Under the pieces are notes generated by a model. It made no database searches, was not told the DNA's origin, and saw nothing but the letters and a program-made list of their open reading frames with translations. A DNA stretch of 64,000 nucleotides from Streptomyces chromofuscus (GTDB taxonomy: Bacteria > Actinomycetota > Actinomycetes > Streptomycetales > Streptomycetaceae), in assembly GCF_015160875.1 (NCBI RefSeq), contig NZ_CP063374.1:5769501-5833500 (forward strand). The letters run 5' to 3'. Positions 59,325 through 64,000 of the stretch are shown here, piece by piece; positions within the stretch are counted from its first letter, which is position 1, and each line of letters opens with the position of its first letter. Position numbers and translations under genes: made by a program.

Positions 59325-59807
59325 ATGGGTGACAAGCCGATCGCGGGGCGCATGACCGCGGACGCGCACGGGGACGTCGTGGTGTTCCTGATCGGGATGC
59401 GCTTCAACAGTCTGTCGGCGGTGCGGAGTTGGTGGCCGGTCGCGCGGGCCATGCCGCGCATGCTGCGGGAGCTGTCGCGGGAGCGGGGGCAGGGGCTGCT
59501 CGGGGTGCAGACCCTGCTGGGGCCGCGGGTGCTGTACCTGGTGCAGTACTGGGAGTCGACCGACAAGCTCTTCGCGTACGCCTCGGCGGCGGACAAGGAG
59601 CACCGGCCCGCGTGGGCGGCGTTCAACCGCCGTCTGCGCGAGGGGAAGGGCAAGGTCGGCTTCTGGCACGAGACGTACGCCGTGCCGGCCGGGGGCTACG
59701 AGTCGGTGTACGTGAACATGCCGGCCTTCGGGCTCGGCAGGGCGACGGGGGTCGTGCCGGTCGCCCGGCGCGGCGAACGGGCGGCCGAGCGGCTGGGGTC
59801 GGCCTGA
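59325..59807 (+). CDS. DUF4188-family protein (putative heme-fold monooxygenase-like)
   Basis: A 160-residue DUF4188 protein. It contains AGRMTADAHGDVVVFLIGMR, SWWPVARAMPRMLREL, LYLVQYWESTDKLFAYASA and VGFWHETYAVPAGGYESVYV, a dimeric alpha-beta barrel pattern related to ABM-type monooxygenases and phenylacetaldoxime dehydratase-like proteins. ATG 59325 is preferred over one at 59274, which lies inside the operator palindrome. It is divergent from and likely controlled by the MerR regulator. The function is unknown. Confidence 0.85.
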   Translation: MGDKPIAGRMTADAHGDVVVFLIGMRFNSLSAVRSWWPVARAMPRMLRELSRERGQGLLGVQTLLGPRVLYLVQYWESTDKLFAYASAADKEHRPAWAAFNRRLREGKGKVGFWHETYAVPAGGYESVYVNMPAFGLGRATGVVPVARRGERAAERLGSA

Positions 59808-59809
59808 GT

Positions 59810-60255
59810 CCTGCTGGACGGCGGTCGCCGGGGGTCGGAGGCGGAGGCCCCTTCGGGGGGTTGGGACCCGGGGCGTCTCGTGGGTTGCGGGGCGCGGGGG
59901 CCTCGGAAGGCGGGAGGCGGCAGGCGTCTCGGAGACGGGGGAAGAGCCGGACGGCTCGGGGCGCGTCGAAGGGCGGAACGCCTGGGCGCCTCGAAGGGCG
60001 GGAGGCGCAGGCGTCCCAAAGGCCGGAAGGCGGGGGGCGTTCGGGGCCCTGAGCTGGAGGGCGCCTGAAGGTCAGGACGCGGGTGGTCTCGGAGGCCCGA
60101 AGGCGGCAGGCGTCTCGGAGGGCGGAAAGTCAGGGGCGAGGCGTCTTCGGGCCCTGAGGTGAAGGGCGTCTCGGGGCCGCGAGGCGAAGGGTGGGTCGGG
60201 GCAGGCCGCGGCGTCGGGGCCGGCCCCTGGGTGTCTTCGTGCTTGCGGCGTGCCG
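59810..60255. repeat. GC-rich degenerate repeat region between DUF4188 and ndgR
   Basis: About 450 bp without a gene, made of irregular copies of elements such as GGCGTCTCGGAGGGCGG, CTCGAAGGGCGGGAGGCG and GTCTCGGGGCC at a spacing of about 25-35 bp. Purines dominate the plus strand (GGAGGCGG, GGAAGGCGG). The frames through it are not credible proteins. Confidence 0.65.
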
Positions 60256-60269
60256 CGACGCGCCGTCGG

Positions 60270-60986
60270 TCAGCCGGAGCGGCGCAGGGCCTCGGAGAGG
60301 CGGGCGGCGGCGTCGATGACGGCCTGGGCGTGCATCCGGCCGGGGTGGCGGGTCAGGCGCTCGATGGGGCCGGAGACCGAGACGGCGGCCACCACGCGGT
60401 TCGACGGGCCGCGCACCGGCGCGGAGACGGACGCGACACCCGGCTCGCGCTCGCCGATGGACTGGGCCCAGCCCCGGCGCCGTACGCCGGAGAGCGCGGT
60501 GGCCGTGAAGCGGGCGCCCTGCAGGCCCCGGTGCAGGCGCTCCGGCTCCTCCCAGGCCATGAGGATCTGCGCGGAGGAGCCCGCCTTCATCGTGAGCGTC
60601 GAGCCGACCGGGACCGTGTCCCGCAGTCCGGACAGGCGTTCCGCGGCGGCGACGCAGATGCGCATGTCGCCCTGGCGGCGATAGAGCTGCGCGCTCTCGC
60701 CCGTGACGTCACGGAGGTGGGTGAGCACCGGCCCGGCGGTGGCGAGGAGGCGGTCCTCGCCCGCGGCCGCGGCCAGCTCGGCCAGGCGCGGGCCGAGAAT
60801 GAAACGGCCCTGCATGTCGCGCGCCACCATACGGTGGTGTTCCAAAGCCACGGCCAGGCGGTGAGCCGTGGGTCGTGCCAGTCCGGTGGCCGCGACCAGA
60901 CCCGCGAGGGTGGCCGGACCGGACTCCAGAGCGCTCAGGACGAGTGCCGCCTTGTCCAGAACGCCGACGCCGCTACTGTTGTCCAT
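60270..60986 (-). CDS. ndgR: IclR-family regulator NdgR
   Basis: A 238-residue IclR-type regulator. The N-terminal winged HTH is LAGLVAATGLARPTAHRLAV and the C-terminal effector domain contains MKAGSSAQILMAWEEPERLH and APVRGPSNRVVAAVSVSGPI. It is divergent from leuCD, the defining position of NdgR/LtbR proteins in actinobacteria, which activate or repress leucine and other amino acid genes. ATG 60986 was chosen; an upstream ATG would overlap the operator. It probably binds the 27-bp palindrome at 60996. Confidence 0.92.
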   Translation of the reverse strand: MDNSSGVGVLDKAALVLSALESGPATLAGLVAATGLARPTAHRLAVALEHHRMVARDMQGRFILGPRLAELAAAAGEDRLLATAGPVLTHLRDVTGESAQLYRRQGDMRICVAAAERLSGLRDTVPVGSTLTMKAGSSAQILMAWEEPERLHRGLQGARFTATALSGVRRRGWAQSIGEREPGVASVSAPVRGPSNRVVAAVSVSGPIERLTRHPGRMHAQAVIDAAARLSEALRRSG

Positions 60987-60995
60987 GCAACGATA

Positions 60996-61022
60996 CTTGC
61001 GTCTCACTCTGTGAAACGCAAG
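60996..61022. promoter_or_regulatory. Large palindrome, likely NdgR operator for ndgR and leuCD
   Basis: Outer arms CTTGCGT (60996-61002) and ACGCAAG (61016-61022) enclose a nested TCAC-TCT-GTGA palindrome (61004-61014). Over 27 bp only one base pair and the central three bases break symmetry. It is 10 bp from the ndgR start and about 160 bp from leuC. Confidence 0.75.
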
Positions 61023-61184
61023 TTCAATTTTCGATGGAACGCGCCACCCTGGATGTCACGAAGTCACAGCGGCCCCCATGGATGAAAGGGCCTGGCGGCG
61101 GACGCCCGTACCAGGGCACGCGCCTGCCGCTCCTCAAGATCTCTAGTTGGGTCGGCACACCTTTTGCCGGCCGGAGGGAAAGCG

Positions 61185-62615
61185 ATGGGTAGGACACTCG
61201 CGGAGAAGGTCTGGGACGACCATGTCGTCCGGCGCGCCGAGGGCGAGCCCGACCTCCTCTACATCGATCTGCACCTGCTGCACGAGGTGACCAGCCCGCA
61301 GGCCTTCGACGGTCTCCGCAAGAGCGGCCGTCAGCTGCGCCGCCTCGACCTGACCATCGCGACCGAGGACCACAACACCCCCACCCTCGACATCGACAAG
61401 CCCATCGCGGACCCCGTCTCCCGCGCCCAGCTGGAGACGCTGCGCAAGAACTGCGCCGAGTTCGGCGTGCGCCTGCACCCGCTGGGCGACGTCGAGCAGG
61501 GCGTCGTCCACGTCGTGGGCCCGCAGCTGGGACTGACCCAGCCCGGCACCACCGTGGTCTGCGGCGACTCGCACACCTCCACGCACGGCGCCTTCGGCGC
61601 GCTGGCGTTCGGCATCGGCACCTCGCAGGTCGAGCACGTGCTGGCCACCCAGACGCTGCCGTTGGCCCGCCCGAAGACCATGGCGATCACGGTCGACGGC
61701 GAGCTGCCCGACGGCGTCACCGCCAAGGACCTGATCCTGGCGATCATCGCCAGGATCGGCACCGGCGGCGGCCAGGGCTACATCCTGGAATACCGCGGCT
61801 CCGCCATCGAGAAGCTTTCGATGGAGGCCCGGATGACCATCTGCAACATGTCGATCGAGGCCGGCGCCCGCGCGGGCATGATCGCCCCCGACGAGACCAC
61901 GTTCGCCTACCTCAAGGGCCGTCCGCACGCCCCGGAGGGCGCCGACTGGGACGCCGCGGTCGAGTACTGGAAGACGCTCAGGACCGACGACGACGCCGAG
62001 TTCGACGCCGAGGTCGTCATCGACGCCGCCGAGCTGTCGCCGTTCGTCACCTGGGGCACCAACCCGGGTCAGGGCGCGCCGCTTTCGGCATCCGTCCCCG
62101 ACCCTGCTTCGTACGAAGACGCTTCGGAGCGCCTCGCCGCCGAAAAGGCCCTGGAGTACATGGGGTTGGAGGCCGGTCAGCCGCTGCGGTCCATCAATGT
62201 GGACACCGTCTTCGTAGGCTCGTGCACCAACGGCCGCATCGAGGACCTGCGCGCCGCCGCCGATCTGATGCGGGGCCGCAAAGTCGCCGACGGCGTGCGG
62301 ATGCTGATCGTTCCGGGCTCCGCGCGCGTCGGTCTGCAGGCCGTCTCCGAGGGTCTGGACGTGGTCTTCAAGGAGGCCGGCGCCGAGTGGCGGCACGCGG
62401 GCTGCTCGATGTGCCTGGGCATGAACCCCGACCAGCTGGCCCCCGGTGAGCGCTCGGCGTCCACCTCCAACCGCAACTTCGAGGGCAGGCAGGGCAAGGG
62501 CGGCCGGACGCACCTGGTGTCGCCGCAGGTCGCCGCCGCGACCGCGGTGCTGGGGCACCTGGCCTCCCCGGCCGACCTGTCCGACGTCGAGACCCGTACG
62601 CCCGCTGGAGTCTGA
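61185..62615 (+). CDS. leuC: 3-isopropylmalate dehydratase, large subunit
   Basis: A 476-residue aconitase-family subunit with the [4Fe-4S] cluster. It isomerises 2- to 3-isopropylmalate in leucine synthesis. Signatures: VVCGDSHTSTHGAFGALAFG, VFVGSCTNGRIEDLRAAA with the first cluster Cys, and CSMCLGMNPDQLAPGERSAS with the other two. ATG 61185 has GGAGGG 6 bases upstream. leuD follows after 5 bp. The operon is controlled from the shared region with ndgR. Confidence 0.96.
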   Translation: MGRTLAEKVWDDHVVRRAEGEPDLLYIDLHLLHEVTSPQAFDGLRKSGRQLRRLDLTIATEDHNTPTLDIDKPIADPVSRAQLETLRKNCAEFGVRLHPLGDVEQGVVHVVGPQLGLTQPGTTVVCGDSHTSTHGAFGALAFGIGTSQVEHVLATQTLPLARPKTMAITVDGELPDGVTAKDLILAIIARIGTGGGQGYILEYRGSAIEKLSMEARMTICNMSIEAGARAGMIAPDETTFAYLKGRPHAPEGADWDAAVEYWKTLRTDDDAEFDAEVVIDAAELSPFVTWGTNPGQGAPLSASVPDPASYEDASERLAAEKALEYMGLEAGQPLRSINVDTVFVGSCTNGRIEDLRAAADLMRGRKVADGVRMLIVPGSARVGLQAVSEGLDVVFKEAGAEWRHAGCSMCLGMNPDQLAPGERSASTSNRNFEGRQGKGGRTHLVSPQVAAATAVLGHLASPADLSDVETRTPAGV

Positions 62616-62620
62616 GGATC

Positions 62621-63214
62621 ATGGAAGCGTTCACCACCCACACCGGCCGGGCCGTCCCGCTGCGCCGCAGCAACGTCGACACCGACCAGATCATCCCCGC
62701 CCACTGGCTCAAGAAGGTGACCCGGGACGGGTTCGAGGACGGGCTGTTCGAGGCCTGGCGCAAGGACCCCGAGTTCGTGCTCAACCGGCCCGAGCGGCAG
62801 GGCGCCAGCGTGCTGGTCGCCGGCCCCGACTTCGGCACCGGCTCCTCCCGTGAGCACGCCGTATGGGCGCTCCAGAACTACGGCTTCAAGACCGTGATCT
62901 CCTCCCGCTTCGCCGACATCTTCCGCGGCAACTCGCTGAAGAACGGCCTGCTCACGGTCGTCCTGGAGCAGAAGGTCGTCGACGCGCTGTGGGAGCTCGT
63001 CGAGCGCGACCCGCAGGCCGAGGTGACCGTCGACCTGGTCGATCGGGAGGTGCGGGCCGAGGGCATCACCGCCTCCTTCGAGCTGGACGAGAACTCCCGC
63101 TGGCGACTGCTGAACGGGCTGGACGACATCTCCATCACGCTCCAGAACGAGGACGACATCGCCACGTACGAGGCGCGGCGTCCCGCCTACAAGCCGCGCA
63201 CGCTGAAGGTCTGA
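62621..63214 (+). CDS. leuD: 3-isopropylmalate dehydratase, small subunit
   Basis: A 197-residue swivel-domain partner of LeuC. Motifs: PLRRSNVDTDQIIPAHWLKK, VLVAGPDFGTGSSREHAVWA with the substrate-binding SSREH loop, and SRFADIFRGNSLKNGLLTVV. It starts 5 bp after leuC with TGAGGA upstream and ends before a strong terminator. Confidence 0.96.
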   Translation: MEAFTTHTGRAVPLRRSNVDTDQIIPAHWLKKVTRDGFEDGLFEAWRKDPEFVLNRPERQGASVLVAGPDFGTGSSREHAVWALQNYGFKTVISSRFADIFRGNSLKNGLLTVVLEQKVVDALWELVERDPQAEVTVDLVDREVRAEGITASFELDENSRWRLLNGLDDISITLQNEDDIATYEARRPAYKPRTLKV

Positions 63215-63267
63215 ACCTTCGGCCCCACGTGGAGGTCGACTTTCGGCCACCCCAACACCCCGGCTGT

Positions 63268-63303
63268 ACCCCCGATCGGCTCGATCGGGGGTGCGGCTTT
63301 TTT
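63268..63303 (+). terminator. Terminator of leuCD
   Basis: ACCCCCGATC (63268-63277) pairs with GATCGGGGGT (63283-63292), followed shortly by TTTTTT at 63298-63303. Confidence 0.87.
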
Positions 63304-63481
63304 CGCACCCGGATGGCCCCACCGGGCACCGCGCGTCCCCTCAACTTCCCACGTTAAGAGGGCAGTTGTTCGGGTACGCGAGTCTTGACAGCGCGGCTTC
63401 GGTGGCGTGCCGGAGGGTCGTTCGAGGCGCCAGTTGCCCCCCGGGCAGGCGACAACTCGCCCCAGATGGCACAATCTGTGC

Positions 63482-63712
63482 ATGGAACACGACGGCCAAC
63501 TCGAGCTCTATGCGGCGGTCGCGGACCAACTCAAGAAAGCGCACGCAAGGGTGCGCGCACTGCAAGTCCCGGAGGGCGTACGGATGGCGCTGACCCGGAA
63601 GCTGCTGGTCATCACGGCCGCGGCCAAGCACGACCTCGCCGACGCGATCAAGCGTCTGGAGCGGTTCACCGCCGACCTCGACGCGGGGCGATTCCCCGAA
63701 GAGGAAGGCTGA
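63482..63712 (+). CDS. Small helical conserved protein (76 aa), unknown function
   Basis: ATG 63482 opens a 76-residue soluble, all-helical protein: DGQLELYAAVADQLKKAHAR, VPEGVRMALTRKLLVITAAA and HDLADAIKRLERFTADLD. Charged and leucine residues recur with coiled-coil-like spacing. It lies just upstream of the HU gene, and I believe this pairing is common in Streptomyces, but no function is known to me. Confidence 0.75.
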   Translation: MEHDGQLELYAAVADQLKKAHARVRALQVPEGVRMALTRKLLVITAAAKHDLADAIKRLERFTADLDAGRFPEEEG

Positions 63713-63770
63713 ATCACGTCAGAGGCAGCCGAGTCGGTTGCGGCACAAGGGTGATTAGCCCGTTTCGTGT

Positions 63771-63799
63771 TTGATTTGCGGTATATATCTGCCTAACGT
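63771..63799 (+). promoter_or_regulatory. Candidate promoter of the HU gene
   Basis: TTGATT (63771-63776) and TAACGT (63794-63799) are separated by 17 bp in an AT-rich stretch. Transcription would begin near 63806, giving a leader of about 45 bases with GAAGGGGAAG before the GTG start. Confidence 0.5.
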
Positions 63800-63850
63800 G
63801 CGAAAAAGCTTGAACACTTTCGTTCTGGCGATGTCTCCGAAGGGGAAGAC

Positions 63851-64000
63851 GTGAACAAGGCGCAGCTCGTAGAAGCGATTGCCGACAAGATGGGCGGCCG
63901 TCAGCAGGCCGCCGATGCTGTCGACCATGTACTGGACGCCATCGTCCGCGCTGTCGTCGCAGGTGAGCGGGTCTCGGTCACCGGCTTCGGTTCTTTCGAG
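63851..64000 (+). CDS. hupS: HU-family DNA-binding protein, 3' end outside window
   Basis: The first 50 residues of a nucleoid HU protein: MNKAQLVEAIADKMGGRQQA, then VDHVLDAIVRAVVAGERVSV and TGFGSFE, the start of the DNA-binding arms. The gene runs off the window. Position beside leuCD suggests HupS, the spore-associated HU with a long Lys/Ala-rich tail, but the tail is not visible, so plain HU cannot be excluded. Confidence 0.88.
   Translation, partial: MNKAQLVEAIADKMGGRQQAADAVDHVLDAIVRAVVAGERVSVTGFGSFE

Overview
The window is high-GC actinobacterial chromosome, almost certainly Streptomyces. Codon third positions are nearly all G or C, GTG starts are common, and it carries two complete conservon (cvnABCD) operons, an NdgR-type IclR regulator, a long SerA, an AccB/AccE carboxylase pair and a Streptomyces griseus trypsin-like protease. 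From memory, the gene order resembles the core-chromosome interval of S. coelicolor that runs from the ilv genes to hupS; this was not checked.

Layout. 1-9.3 kb: 3' end of a LuxR/LAL regulator, a DUF6191 protein, a lipoprotein sugar dehydrogenase, an aldo/keto reductase, a 2-hydroxyacid dehydrogenase, and a membrane GGDEF protein whose EAL domain is degenerate. 9.3-15 kb: ilvB-ilvN-ilvC behind a leader-peptide attenuator, then serA. 15-20 kb: a TetR regulator beside a decayed MFS pump, and a PucR regulator divergent from the proline-degradation genes (proline dehydrogenase, then P5C dehydrogenase). 20-24.9 kb: a GNAT gene with no clear end, a roughly 530-bp array of degenerate 20-21 bp repeats, an AAC(2')-like acetyltransferase, leuB and ilvE. 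24.9-30.4 kb: a dead NCS1 permease and an operon of fused urease gamma-beta, an unusual urease alpha, agmatine deiminase and a TetR regulator. 30.7-32.6 kb: cimA behind a second leader-peptide attenuator with tandem Ile codons. 32.6-40.9 kb: accessory-like region with a GPP34 protein, a secreted Gly-rich protein, a trypsin, a DUF397/XRE locus broken by a 1,966-bp IS630-type element that carries an extra ORF, several gene remnants, and a YceI protein. 41.2-43.1 kb: accB-accE. 43.3-53.9 kb: two tandem conservons on the minus strand. 54.5-58.5 kb: FAH-family hydrolase, gltX, a HAD phosphatase and five tRNA genes (Gln, Glu, Glu, Gln, Glu). 58.6-64 kb: MerR/DUF4188 pair, ndgR divergent from leuC-leuD, a small conserved protein and the 5' end of an HU gene (probably hupS).

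How it works together. Most of branched-chain amino acid synthesis lies here (ilvBNC, ilvE, leuB, leuCD, cimA). It shows two control layers: ribosome-mediated attenuation at ilvB and cimA, and a large palindrome between ndgR and leuC. The most intriguing unit is the urease-like/agmatine deiminase operon. Its urease alpha keeps the metal ligands but has an altered substrate pocket. There is no urease accessory gene and no carbamoylputrescine amidase nearby, so it may hydrolyse a substituted urea such as N-carbamoylputrescine.
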